Below the pieces are notes generated by a model, which was not told the DNA's origin, searched no databases, and was given only the letters and a program-made list of their open reading frames with translations. A stretch of 64,000 nucleotides of DNA, from positions 5,731,501-5,795,500 of the forward strand of contig NZ_FSRB01000001.1 in NCBI RefSeq assembly GCF_900129635.1, in the 5' to 3' direction. The position numbers and the translations under genes were made by a program. Of the stretch, positions 31,318-39,827 are shown piece after piece (the stretch's first letter is position 1; every line of letters starts with the position of its first letter). The stretch is from Singulisphaera sp. GP187. GTDB taxonomy: Bacteria; Planctomycetota; Planctomycetia; Isosphaerales; Isosphaeraceae.

Positions 31318-32748
31318 GTGGATCGCCCACTTTGGAAGCGGAGTGCGTCGGAACTCGCGGCGCTGGTCGGATGCGGCGAGGTGAGTGCTCTGGAGGTGGT
31401 GGACGCCCATCTCGAGCGGATCGCGGCGGTGAACCCTGGGGTTAATGCGGTCACGAACGTGCTTGCCGACTCCGCGCGGCGCGCGGCCGGAGAGACCGAT
31501 CGCCGTCGTGCCGCGGGGGATTCGCTCGGACCGTTGGCCGGGGTGCCGTTCACGATCAAGGAGAACCTTGATGTGGCGGGCTCGGCAACGACGAACGGTG
31601 TGCCCGCGCTGCGTGATGCGGTTCCCCCTTGCGATGCGCCCGTCGTGCAGCGACTTCGCGAGGCCGGCGCGATCCCGATCGGGCGTACCAACCTGCCCGA
31701 CCTCTCGCTTGGTCTGCACACGCGCAGCCAACTCTACGGCGACACGATCAACCCTTGGGACGCGAGCCGCACGCCGGGTGGTTCGAGTGGCGGCGATGGG
31801 GTCGCGGTTGCGACGGGGATGGCTCCCTTGGGCCTGGGCAACGATGCGGGCGGATCAGTGCGGATCCCGGCGAGCTTCGGCGGGGTCGTCGGGCTCAAGC
31901 CGAGTTACGGCCGGTTCCCCGGGGATCGAAGCGTCGGCCCGCGCGACTTGACGCTCTCGTCGCAGTTGATCCCGGTCGACGGCCCACTCGCGCGCACGGT
32001 CACCGACCTCCGCCTGGCCTGCCACGTTCTGGCCGGTCCTGATCCGCGCGACCCGCGTGTGGTGCCGGCCCCGCTCGAAGGGCCACCGCTCCCGCGGCCG
32101 ATCCGCGTTGCCCTGGTCGCGGACCCAGGGGGCCTCGGGGTTCATCCGGACGTTCGTGCGGCCATCGACCTGGCTGCCTCGGCGCTTCGAGACGCCGGGT
32201 ATCTGCTCGAGGAGGTTGACGTGCCCAAGCTCTCGGAAACGATCGATGCCTATGTACGGATGATCATGACTGAGTTCAGCCTCATCTGGCCGATGCTTGA
32301 GCGGCTGCTCTCGGCGGACGGCCGCCGCCACATCGCGTTTTCGATGGCGCTGCACGGTCCGGTCAACCTGGCCGAGTACGTGAAGCTGACGGCGGTTCGG
32401 CAGGGCCTCTTGCGTGACTGGTCGCTCTTCCTGGACCGCTACCCGCTCATCCTCGGGCCGGTGTTCACGGAGCCGGCTCTGCCGGTCGCCTTCGAGACGC
32501 GCGGTCTCGACGAATTCGTCCGCTTCGAGACGGCGGTGCGGCTCTGTAGGGCCACGAGTTTCGTGGGCGTGCCGGCAGTCGCCATCCCGACCCACGTCGC
32601 GAGCGGCCTTCCGCAAGGTGTGCAGGTGATCGCCGGCTTTTATCGCGAGGACCTCTGCTTCGAAGCGGCTGCCGCGATTGAAGCCCGACTTGGCACGTTC
32701 GCTCCGATCGAGCCCTGCGACGCTTCGGCAAGTCAGGGAGAGGAGTGA
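31318..32748 (+). CDS. Amidase (amidase-signature family)
   Basis: The 476-aa product carries the full Ser-cisSer-Lys triad of the amidase-signature family: Lys81 in VPFTIKENLDV, the Gly/Ser loop TPGGSSGGDGVAVATGM (Ser156/157), and the nucleophile Ser180 in LGLGNDAGGSVRIPASFGG. It hydrolyses amide bonds; the substrate cannot be read from sequence. The family includes GatA, but the single gene without gatB/gatC and the divergent C-terminal half argue against that role. The start is GTG at 31318 behind AAAGGAG. Its promoter carries paired CCCGGGT boxes shared with the unlinked DUF2239 gene. Confidence 0.9.
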   Translation: MDRPLWKRSASELAALVGCGEVSALEVVDAHLERIAAVNPGVNAVTNVLADSARRAAGETDRRRAAGDSLGPLAGVPFTIKENLDVAGSATTNGVPALRDAVPPCDAPVVQRLREAGAIPIGRTNLPDLSLGLHTRSQLYGDTINPWDASRTPGGSSGGDGVAVATGMAPLGLGNDAGGSVRIPASFGGVVGLKPSYGRFPGDRSVGPRDLTLSSQLIPVDGPLARTVTDLRLACHVLAGPDPRDPRVVPAPLEGPPLPRPIRVALVADPGGLGVHPDVRAAIDLAASALRDAGYLLEEVDVPKLSETIDAYVRMIMTEFSLIWPMLERLLSADGRRHIAFSMALHGPVNLAEYVKLTAVRQGLLRDWSLFLDRYPLILGPVFTEPALPVAFETRGLDEFVRFETAVRLCRATSFVGVPAVAIPTHVASGLPQGVQVIAGFYREDLCFEAAAAIEARLGTFAPIEPCDASASQGEE

Positions 32749-32833
32749 CTGCGAATCTCCTCTGCCCCGAGGCGATCCTGCTGGGTTGGGCTAGAGGACA
32801 GGTTGCGATGAGCTCTCTGTTTGTTCGCATATG

Positions 32834-33304
32834 CTATATTTGTTGATCGATAAAAACGGGCATTCGCGGTGAGCTGGTCATGACCTGGTAATAGTGACTC
32901 GATGGCTCGCAGATCATGTAGGCGACCGCATAGCCTCGTTCGTCGGGGACGAGGAGGCCGCGGATCCCCTGCTCGATCAGGTACCAGACGCCGCGGCGTT
33001 CCAGGCCGAACGAGGCGGGGATGTCCACGAGGATGGCTCCCGAGCTCCGCCAGCCCCCCTGCTCGATCGTCTCGCGCCACGTCCAGCCGGTTCGCGGCAG
33101 GAACCGGCTCTGCCCTCGGCTGTTGCCCCAGCGCACGACTTGCAGCCGGCCGTCACGCCAGATCGGGAGCCGGGGGCGGCGGTCGCGAAAGAGGAAGCGA
33201 TACTCCGACCGCTCGCCTCGCTGGTAGAAGCGCCGGTCCAGGCCGTATCGCCCGATCAGCTCCGTGGGCAATTCGCTCCCTGCGATGGCGATTCCGAGAC
33301 ACAC
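32834..33304 (-). CDS. SRAP-like (SOS response-associated peptidase) protein, short form
   Basis: The 156-aa product starts with GTG TGT, placing Cys at position 2 as in SRAP/HMCES/YedK proteins, whose Cys2 forms a covalent link with abasic sites. Other SRAP-like features are VVRWGNSRGQ, a Trp/Gly-rich middle, GVWYLIEQGIRGLLVPDERG and SSPRMPVFI near the end, resembling the family's RMPV motif. At 156 residues it is shorter than typical SRAP (about 220), and a clear catalytic His is not placed. It is transcribed divergently from a UmuC-type polymerase 61 bases away, a context that supports a DNA-damage role. The family call is tentative. Confidence 0.45.
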   Translation of the reverse strand: MCLGIAIAGSELPTELIGRYGLDRRFYQRGERSEYRFLFRDRRPRLPIWRDGRLQVVRWGNSRGQSRFLPRTGWTWRETIEQGGWRSSGAILVDIPASFGLERRGVWYLIEQGIRGLLVPDERGYAVAYMICEPSSHYYQVMTSSPRMPVFIDQQI

Positions 33305-33328
33305 GGTTTAAATCGATTCGTCCTTGAG

Positions 33329-33358
33329 TTGAACTGTCCGTCAGTTTAGTACTATACT
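33329..33358 (+). promoter_or_regulatory. Promoter of the Y-family polymerase gene
   Basis: TTGAAC (33329-33334) and TATACT (33353-33358) are spaced by 18 bases. The ATG at 33366 is only seven bases after the -10, so the transcript should start at or next to the start codon and be leaderless. The palindrome TAGTACTA overlaps the -10 and could be a damage-regulator site. Confidence 0.55.
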
Positions 33359-33365
33359 TGCGGCC

Positions 33366-34589
33366 ATGGGTCAAGCGCCGGTCGCACATCTCGACGCCGA
33401 TTGCTTCTACGTCTCGGCGGAGCGGGTCCGCTATGAGCACTTGAACGGCCTGCCCGTGGGGGTGTTGGGCAACCAGGGCGCCTGCGTCATTGCCAAGAGT
33501 TATGAGATGAAGGCGGCCGGGGTGGCCACCGGTGTCCCCATCTGGGAGGCGATGACGAAATGCCCCGACGGCCTGTACGTGAAGCGTGACTTCCGGTGGT
33601 ACGAGGTCCTGAGCCGGTTGATGCTCGAGGTCGTCCGCGAATTCTCGCCGAAGGTGGAGTATTACAGCATCGACGAGTTCTTCTTCGAGGCGACCCCGCC
33701 TCCAGGCATGGACTATCAACGCTACGCCGAAGTCGTGCGGGACCGGATCATGGAGCGGGTCCAGATCCCGGTGACGGTCGGCATCGCCCGCACCCGAACC
33801 TTGGCCAAGCTGATTAGCGACACCGCCAAACCGCGGGGCGCCAAGGCGGTCCTCGATCGCCAGGAGGAGACGGAGCTCCTGGCGCGGCTCCCGGTCGTCG
33901 AGATCACGGGGATCTCCGGGCGGCGGGAACGCCGGCTCCAACCTTGGGGGATTCGGACTTGCCTCGACCTGGCCCAGGCCGACCGCCGGCTTATCCGGGA
34001 CTTGCTGACGGCCACCGGCGAGTCGCTCTGGTGGGAGCTCAACGGTGATCCGGTTGTGCCGATCCACCCGGCCCGTCCGCTCCACAAGGCCTTATCGCGC
34101 GGGGGCAGCTTCGGCGAGGCGACCGACGATCCGATGATGATTTATGCGTGGTTGATCCGCAACATGGAGCGGTTGATCGAGGAACTTCACTATCATCAAG
34201 TCCTGACCAAGCACGTTTCCCTCTGGGTGGGCTATCGCGACGGCCAGGCGGGCGAAGGCCGGGCCTCCCTGGAATTTCCCAGCGACCGGTTCGACGTGCT
34301 GCTCGACGTGCTCCGCCCTTGCCTGCGACACGCCTGGATCAAGCGGGTGCCGGCGAACCGGATGCACCTGATCGCCGACCGCCTGACACCACGCGTCCAC
34401 GCTCAGTTGGGGCTCTTCGAGTCGGGCGGCCGCCGGGCCGAGACGATCGCCCACCTCAAGCACGAGGTCAACAAGAAGATCGGCCGGTTCGCCCTCCGAA
34501 GCGCCGCGACGCTCCCTTTGGCCAAGATCTATCACGACACATCGAACGAGTGGGATATTTGCGACGTGAAGGGAAAAATGTGCTTTTGA
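33366..34589 (+). CDS. Y-family DNA polymerase, UmuC/DinB type
   Basis: The 407-aa product has the Y-family palm and fingers motifs: AHLDADCFYVSAERVR (first catalytic Asp), GACVIAKSYEMKAAGVATGV (fingers, as in UmuC), YYSIDEFFFEA (SIDE catalytic pair), and VTVGIARTRTLAKLISDTAK, which leads into the helix-hairpin-helix thumb. The C-terminal little-finger region ends in EWDICDVKGKMCF; there is no obvious beta-clamp QLxLF-type tail. It would carry out translesion synthesis. No umuD gene is adjacent; instead a SRAP-like gene is divergent. It converges on the DUF72 gene with only 15 bases between stops. Confidence 0.88.
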   Translation: MGQAPVAHLDADCFYVSAERVRYEHLNGLPVGVLGNQGACVIAKSYEMKAAGVATGVPIWEAMTKCPDGLYVKRDFRWYEVLSRLMLEVVREFSPKVEYYSIDEFFFEATPPPGMDYQRYAEVVRDRIMERVQIPVTVGIARTRTLAKLISDTAKPRGAKAVLDRQEETELLARLPVVEITGISGRRERRLQPWGIRTCLDLAQADRRLIRDLLTATGESLWWELNGDPVVPIHPARPLHKALSRGGSFGEATDDPMMIYAWLIRNMERLIEELHYHQVLTKHVSLWVGYRDGQAGEGRASLEFPSDRFDVLLDVLRPCLRHAWIKRVPANRMHLIADRLTPRVHAQLGLFESGGRRAETIAHLKHEVNKKIGRFALRSAATLPLAKIYHDTSNEWDICDVKGKMCF

Positions 34590-34604
34590 CGATCGGTCCC
34601 CACG

Positions 34605-35579
34605 CTAAACTCCGAGTCGCTCCACCACCGCCTCGATCGTTCCCGGGCTAAACCCTTCCAGACGATTATTCACAAAGAGAAATGCGGGCTTCTTACGCGT
34701 CCTCGCATGTTCAGCCACCTGGACAAGGGCCGAGCGAACGGCCGGGTTCGGATCTTGGATGCGGTTGTAGGGCTCGAATGCTTGGACCGCCTCGGCGAAG
34801 GCACGGCCCTGGGTGAGCAACGCCCTGACCACGGTAAAGTCGGCGTCGAAGACGCCCGGCATTTCCATCTGGGTCTCGAGCGGTGGCATCCGCGTCCAGG
34901 CGTTCAAGACGTGCGCCACCCCATAAGCTTTCAGGAGGCCGAAGTAAGCCGGGCTCAGGTATTCCGGGTTGCGGATCTCGACGGCGTACCGAAATCCACC
35001 CGGCAGCGCTTCGAGGAAGCTGTCGAGCCGGTAGTAGAAATCATCCGGGGTCGGGAATTGGCTCTTAGGGAAGGTCCCGAACTCGAAGATCAAGGTGGCC
35101 ACCCGATCGGCATAAGGGAGAAGCCGACGGAGAAAGAGCGTTTTGAGGAGCTCGACGCTCAGAAAATGGCTGTTGTCGGCGCCGGCCTTGGTGCCGTATC
35201 GGGCATGCGTCGGCCAGCGTGCGACGGTAATGTCCTCCGGGACCTTCAACGCCATCGTGAATGAGCGGGGCGTCGCGTCGAAGAGCTTCGCCCAGAACGG
35301 GGGCGAGGGGAATTGGTAGAACGTGAGGTCGCCGCAGACCGTGGTAAAGGTCTTGGCGTACTCGCTCAAGCAATGCTCCTCGAACTTCTTCTTCGAAAAC
35401 GCGCCGCGCGTCTCATAGCGATCCTTGGAATAGATCGAGCCGAGCCACCCTGGGTACTTCCACGAGCTCGTCCCGAAGAAGACACCCTGATCGGCCAGCG
35501 CACGCAACTTCGGAGTCAACCGGGCCGCCAACGGAGGCCGGTCGTCCTCGGAATCAAAGAGAGGGAAGAGGGTGTCCAT
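34605..35579 (-). CDS. DUF72 (YecE-like) protein
   Basis: The 324-aa product matches the DUF72 TIM-barrel family: FFGTSSWKYPGWLGSIYSKD near residue 34, TTVCGDLTFYQFPSPPFWAK, FTMALKVPEDITVARW, LIFEFGTFPKSQ, FRYAVEIRNPEYLS and AFLFVNNRLEGFSPGTIEAV at the end. The biochemical role of DUF72 is not established. It is longer than E. coli YecE (272 aa), mostly by the N-terminal 30 residues. It is transcribed towards the polymerase gene. Confidence 0.88.
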   Translation of the reverse strand: MDTLFPLFDSEDDRPPLAARLTPKLRALADQGVFFGTSSWKYPGWLGSIYSKDRYETRGAFSKKKFEEHCLSEYAKTFTTVCGDLTFYQFPSPPFWAKLFDATPRSFTMALKVPEDITVARWPTHARYGTKAGADNSHFLSVELLKTLFLRRLLPYADRVATLIFEFGTFPKSQFPTPDDFYYRLDSFLEALPGGFRYAVEIRNPEYLSPAYFGLLKAYGVAHVLNAWTRMPPLETQMEMPGVFDADFTVVRALLTQGRAFAEAVQAFEPYNRIQDPNPAVRSALVQVAEHARTRKKPAFLFVNNRLEGFSPGTIEAVVERLGV

Positions 35580-36366
35580 GACTCCATTCTATCCGCCCCT
35601 CGACCCGTTGGCGACGTCAGTCGGGGTCGCCTTTGTGGGGAAGGTGCTGATCGTGAGGCGTATGAAAATATTAGTGTTTGTGCGGTTGTGGTGTTGATTG
35701 CTGCTTTTGTTGAATGAAGGCCGAATTCCGTCGGTGATGACCGACTCCCGGAAGACCTTCCCCGTTTCCCGGTTCCAATTCGGCCTCCTGAGCGCGATTC
35801 TCGGTCGCTCCGGTTGCTTTCTTCGCGTCGTCGCTTTCCATGGAACCATGGATTCATGGAGAGCTCATGAGGGCGAAAGACTGTGCGTGGATGCAAGAAT
35901 GAAGCAAAACAAGAAATAGGCGATATTTGTTTTGGCTTCGTCCCAAAATAAATCAAAAATGCGATTTTTCTCCTTGACCCCTTCGCGTGGAAGAGGCAGA
36001 TTGGGTTTCAACGTCTTCGCAGATCTTGTGGCTCTCAGACGTCCTTTTTTCGCGGATGGCCTCGCGTGTTTTGAGACACCTCGCAAAACACCAAACTGCC
36101 CGTGATCTCCACGATGGAATTCGTGCCTCACATTCCGAGAAGTCTTCTGATTTGGGTCGGCTCGGCGCCATTGGCGAAGTGAATCGGCGATCCACGGAAA
36201 GCCGTTGATCGGCCGTGGCTTGCAAGACGAATGAGTTCGTCGTCGTGCCGTTCGCCGCGGGTCGGCTTCTGTTGAAAAAGATCTCCGATATTCCTCGTTG
36301 TGAATCACAAACGAGTTGGGGTTGCCATTTCGTCAGTCGCGCTGGTCCAGGCGACAAGGAGAGAGC
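35580..36366. other. Gene-free, relatively A/T-rich stretch upstream of wecE
   Basis: 787 bases without a protein-like frame. An 8-bp inverted repeat (CAAAACAA 35905-35912, TTGTTTTG 35927-35934) lies in the most A/T-rich part. It probably contains the DUF72 promoter on one side and the wecE promoter on the other, but no strong pair of hexamers was picked out. Confidence 0.4.
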
Positions 36367-37584
36367 ATGCGCACCGATGGCACGAACCCGACCGGGTCTC
36401 CTTCAATTCCGCTTCATCGTCCTTATCTCACCGGCGCGGAGTTGTCGTACCTCAGCCAGGCGATTACCTCGGGATGCATCCGCGGCGACGGTCCGTTTAC
36501 GCGACGCTGTGCGGGACTCTTGGAACAAAAGTTTGCGATCGGCAAGGTTCTGATGACCCCCTCCTGCACCGCGGCGCTCGAACTGGCGGCAACGCTTTGC
36601 GACCTGGGGCCGGGCGACGAAGTGATCCTCCCCTCGTTCACGTTCGTCTCCACGGCCAACGCGATCGTCCGGCTGGGGGCGAGGCCAGTGTTCGTCGAGA
36701 TCAGGGCCGATACCCTGAACCTGGACGAGTCGCGGATCGAGGCCGCGCTGACGCCCCGGACGCGGGCGATCTTCCCCGTCCACTACGGCGGGATCGCGTG
36801 CGAGATGGGGCGGATCATGGCGATTGCGAACGCCCATGGCCTCAGGGTGGTCGAGGATGCCGCCCAGGCGGTTGACGCCTGCTACCGGGGCCGCGCACTC
36901 GGATCGATCGGCCACCTCGGGACGTACAGCTTTCATGAGACCAAGAACCTCGTCAGTGGCGAAGGTGGGGCGCTCTGTTGCAACGCCCCCGAACTGATCG
37001 AACGCGCCGAGATCCTGCGGGACAAGGGGACTAATCGCGCCAAGTTTTTCCGGGGTGAAGTGGACAAGTACACGTGGGTTGATGTGGGGGCTTCCGCCAT
37101 CCCGAGCGAGATTGCCTGCGCCTTCCTCTTCGCCCAGCTCGAGGCGATGGATGCGATCAAGGCTCGCCGGCGGGCGATCGATCGTCGCTACCGCGAGGGT
37201 TTGTCCTCCTTGGCGACGGCGGGTCGGCTTCGTTTTCCCACGATCCCCGAGGGGTGCGACAGCCCGTTCCACACGGTCTTCCTGATGCTGGAGAGCGGAT
37301 CAACCCGCGACGCTTTGATGGCGTATCTCAGGGAACGCGGGGTGATGGCCACGTTCCACTTCATTCCGCTGCACGACTCGCCTATGGGGCATCGGCTCGG
37401 TTATCGGGAGGGCGATCTTCCCCTGACCGAGGATCTCGCCGCGCGACTGTTGCGGCTCCCCACATTCTTTGATCTCTCCGAAGCCGAGCAGTCGCGCGTG
37501 ATCGACCTTGTGACTCGCTTCTTCACGCAACACGCACCGGCCCCGAAACGGCGCGAGCCGTCGCTCGCTAGCGTGGACTGGTGA
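36367..37584 (+). CDS. wecE: dTDP-4-amino-4,6-dideoxygalactose transaminase
   Basis: The 405-aa product follows E. coli WecE/RffA nearly block by block: GDGPFTRRC, KVLMTPSCTAALELAA, VILPSFTFVSTANAIVRLGA, PVHYGGIACEMGRIMAIANA, VVEDAAQAV (PLP-binding Asp), GTYSFHETKNLVSGEGGA (Lys that forms the Schiff base), and KGTNRAKFFRGEVDKYTWVD. It is a DegT/DnrJ/EryC1-fold enzyme that aminates dTDP-4-keto-6-deoxyglucose, giving a precursor of N-acetylfucosamine-type sugars in surface glycans. AAGGAGAG precedes the ATG at 36367. It starts a plus-strand pair with a membrane glycosyltransferase gene. Confidence 0.92.
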   Translation: MRTDGTNPTGSPSIPLHRPYLTGAELSYLSQAITSGCIRGDGPFTRRCAGLLEQKFAIGKVLMTPSCTAALELAATLCDLGPGDEVILPSFTFVSTANAIVRLGARPVFVEIRADTLNLDESRIEAALTPRTRAIFPVHYGGIACEMGRIMAIANAHGLRVVEDAAQAVDACYRGRALGSIGHLGTYSFHETKNLVSGEGGALCCNAPELIERAEILRDKGTNRAKFFRGEVDKYTWVDVGASAIPSEIACAFLFAQLEAMDAIKARRRAIDRRYREGLSSLATAGRLRFPTIPEGCDSPFHTVFLMLESGSTRDALMAYLRERGVMATFHFIPLHDSPMGHRLGYREGDLPLTEDLAARLLRLPTFFDLSEAEQSRVIDLVTRFFTQHAPAPKRREPSLASVDW

Positions 37585-37645
37585 GCAAACCGCTGGAAGG
37601 GATGGAGTCCAAGGCAGGCTTGGATCCCAGGGAGTTCGGGACGCG

Positions 37646-39136
37646 ATGAGCAAGCGGGACGGCGGTTGGCTGGTTCTGATGGGAGCCCTGTTCCTCGCCT
37701 GGCATCTGCCGTTGATGTTCCGCACGGCCGCGGGGATGGATGAAGAATTCTACGGCGTCGTCGGGATCACGATCCAACGCGAAGGGGTGCCCCGAGTCCC
37801 TTATGTACCGTCGCGCGACCCCTTGTTCGTCTACGGCGTGGATCTTGTTGTCTACACGCTTCCCCCCTTGAGCTTCTACCTTCAGGCGTTGGTCCACCTG
37901 GTCTTTGGCCAAGGACTCGGCCAGGCCCGCCTGGCTTCGGCGTTGGAGGGTTTGGCCGCGACCTGGCTGGTTTACGACCTGGGCCGCCGCTGGTTGGAGA
38001 ATCGGACCGGGGCGCTCTGGGGAGCCCTGCTCTATCTGTTCGGCCGGGCCGCGTACTTCCCGGCGACGACCGCACGGCCCGACATGGCCGCCACAACGTT
38101 CGGACTCCTCGCCGTCTGGTGCCTGGTCCGCGACGGCGGCCAACGGCGGACCCGATGGCTGGTCGCCTCTGGGGTCGCGGGGGGCTTGAGCATGCTCTGC
38201 CACCCGGTCGGGATTGTCCCCTGCATTCAGATTGGCCTGGCGCTCCTCTTCCTGGGCCGTCCCGAGCCGAAGGTGCGGCCGCGACTGGCGGCGGCAACCA
38301 CGTTCAGCGTCGCGGCCCTGGCGGGGCTTGCGCTCTGGGGGCCGCTGATCGCTCGCCACCCGGACCTGTTCTGGATTCAGTTCCAGACGAACGTCCTGGG
38401 CCGGGTCGGTTCCGGCCTGTCTCGGACGTTGCCCGATCCCCTGGCCGCCTTCGGTTTTCAGGCGAGGCAGTTCCTCGCGACGGCTCTCCCCGTCCAGGCG
38501 GTGCTCTACGGGACGGCCGCGGCCTGGGTCGCGGCGCGGGCGCGGTGGTCGGGCCCGGAGCGTGCGTTGGGGTATCACCTGGTGGCGAGCAGTCTGCTGC
38601 TGGTGCTGCTCATGGGCCGACATCCCTTGCGAGCCTATTTCGCGTTCCCGATCGCGTTCGCGTGCATCGCCGCGGGGGGATTGGCGGGTGGGGCCGCGGC
38701 TCGCGCGACCAGGCGGACCGGCCGGCCCGTCGCGGTCACCCTGGTGATGACCGGCCTGCTCATTGCGTCGCTCGTCCCCGGCTCGGGGCTGAGGACGCTC
38801 GTCGCCCATGTTCGGTATTGGGATGATCCGGCCTACGACGCCCACAAAGTCGCGGCGCGGATGATGGACGACCTCGACCCCGAGGCCCTGATCGCGCTTG
38901 ACGATCGGTTCATCCTCGACTTCTACCTGGCGGGCCGGCGGGTCGTCGACGCGAAGTATTTGCCGTTTCTCGCCGACGACTACGATTACCTGCTGGTCGA
39001 CTCCGTGGCGCTCGGGCTCTCGCAAGTCCCACCCGAAAACCTCGAGTTGATCCGAAAATATGGCGATTCCGCCGATGAATTCGCCCCCAGCGCCAATCTG
39101 TATCGCCCGATTCGAACCCGATCGCCACTTCCGTAG
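37646..39136 (+). CDS. Integral membrane glycosyltransferase, GT39/ArnT-like (GT-C fold)
   Basis: The 496-aa product has about ten hydrophobic helices and the GT-C hallmark of an acidic pair in the first external loop (GMDEEFYGVVG, residues about 29-39). The layout, with VFGQGLGQARLASALEGLAA and TTARPDMAATTFGLLAVWC, resembles ArnT and PMT-like transferases that use polyprenyl-phosphate-linked sugars. The last 100 residues form a soluble C-terminal region (VVDAKYLPFLADDYDYLLVD). Donor and acceptor are unknown. It lies 61 bases after wecE, and may add the amino sugar or another residue to a surface polymer. Confidence 0.8.
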   Translation: MSKRDGGWLVLMGALFLAWHLPLMFRTAAGMDEEFYGVVGITIQREGVPRVPYVPSRDPLFVYGVDLVVYTLPPLSFYLQALVHLVFGQGLGQARLASALEGLAATWLVYDLGRRWLENRTGALWGALLYLFGRAAYFPATTARPDMAATTFGLLAVWCLVRDGGQRRTRWLVASGVAGGLSMLCHPVGIVPCIQIGLALLFLGRPEPKVRPRLAAATTFSVAALAGLALWGPLIARHPDLFWIQFQTNVLGRVGSGLSRTLPDPLAAFGFQARQFLATALPVQAVLYGTAAAWVAARARWSGPERALGYHLVASSLLLVLLMGRHPLRAYFAFPIAFACIAAGGLAGGAAARATRRTGRPVAVTLVMTGLLIASLVPGSGLRTLVAHVRYWDDPAYDAHKVAARMMDDLDPEALIALDDRFILDFYLAGRRVVDAKYLPFLADDYDYLLVDSVALGLSQVPPENLELIRKYGDSADEFAPSANLYRPIRTRSPLP

Positions 39137-39174
39137 AGTGGCCACGGCCCGCGATGGAAGCGGCCGTTGTCCCA

Positions 39175-39192
39175 CGCGGCTTTTACGCCGCG
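39175..39192. terminator. Small hairpin between convergent genes
   Basis: CGCGGC TTTTAC GCCGCG lies in the 76-base gap between the convergent membrane transferase and methyltransferase genes. It is short, without a clear U-tract, and could act on either strand. Confidence 0.35.
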
Positions 39193-39212
39193 GAAGTCCG
39201 CAAGAGCGGGTC

Positions 39213-39827
39213 CTACGAAGGGTTGCGTCCGACGTCGATCACGTAGACTTTCTCGCGTCCTCCTGGGATGAGAAAGGACCGGAACGGGTGCGCGGTGCGC
39301 GAGGCGAAGAGGTCGTCGAGCATCGCTTCGGTGAAACGAGTGGGCTGGGAGCCGAGCCCGGCGTTGGTCTGGCGTTGCGCGAGGGTCGCGAGCCACCGGT
39401 TCGAGCCGGTCGCGAGGTTGCGGATCGGTTCCGCCACGATGACGGCCCGACGTGCCGCCCGCTCCATCCGGGTCAAAAGTGGCCCGACGTCCGGGAGGAA
39501 GTGATAAAGGCTCGCTTGCATGATGACGTAGTCGAATTGCGGAAATGACTCGAGACGGCTGATGTCGCAAACCTGCCCCTCGCCTCCGAGACGCTTCACC
39601 CGAGTGATGAAGCGGGCATTGTAGTCGAGACCGGTGTAATGCACGCGCTTGGTCCGCAGGTGGCGAGCGAATAGGATCCCCGGCCCGCAGCAGAGGTCGA
39701 GGACGCTGGACTCCGGCGGGATGAGCTGGGCGATGGCCTGCGATCGCGCCCGGTGGTGACGCCCGTAGAGAATTCGGATTACAAGTTCATAGGTAAATGA
39801 ATTGCGATAGACCAGGCTGGCGTTCAC
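39213..39827 (-). CDS. Class I SAM-dependent methyltransferase
   Basis: The 204-aa product has SSVLDLCCGPGILFARHL (motif I), YTGLDYNARFITRVKRLG (motif II region with the acidic residue that holds the ribose), GQVCDISRL, and FDYVIMQASLYHFLPDVGPL (motif IV). The substrate is unknown. The start codon is GTG at 39827, overlapping the stop of the GT2 gene (GTGA), so it is translated together with a polyprenyl-phosphate sugar transferase and may modify a lipid-linked sugar or a related small molecule. Confidence 0.85.
   Translation of the reverse strand: MNASLVYRNSFTYELVIRILYGRHHRARSQAIAQLIPPESSVLDLCCGPGILFARHLRTKRVHYTGLDYNARFITRVKRLGGEGQVCDISRLESFPQFDYVIMQASLYHFLPDVGPLLTRMERAARRAVIVAEPIRNLATGSNRWLATLAQRQTNAGLGSQPTRFTEAMLDDLFASRTAHPFRSFLIPGGREKVYVIDVGRNPS

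Noticed and set aside
37568-39175. 535-codon open frame antisense to the membrane glycosyltransferase
   Set aside because: It is an Arg/Gln/Gly-rich shadow of a hydrophobic membrane protein.
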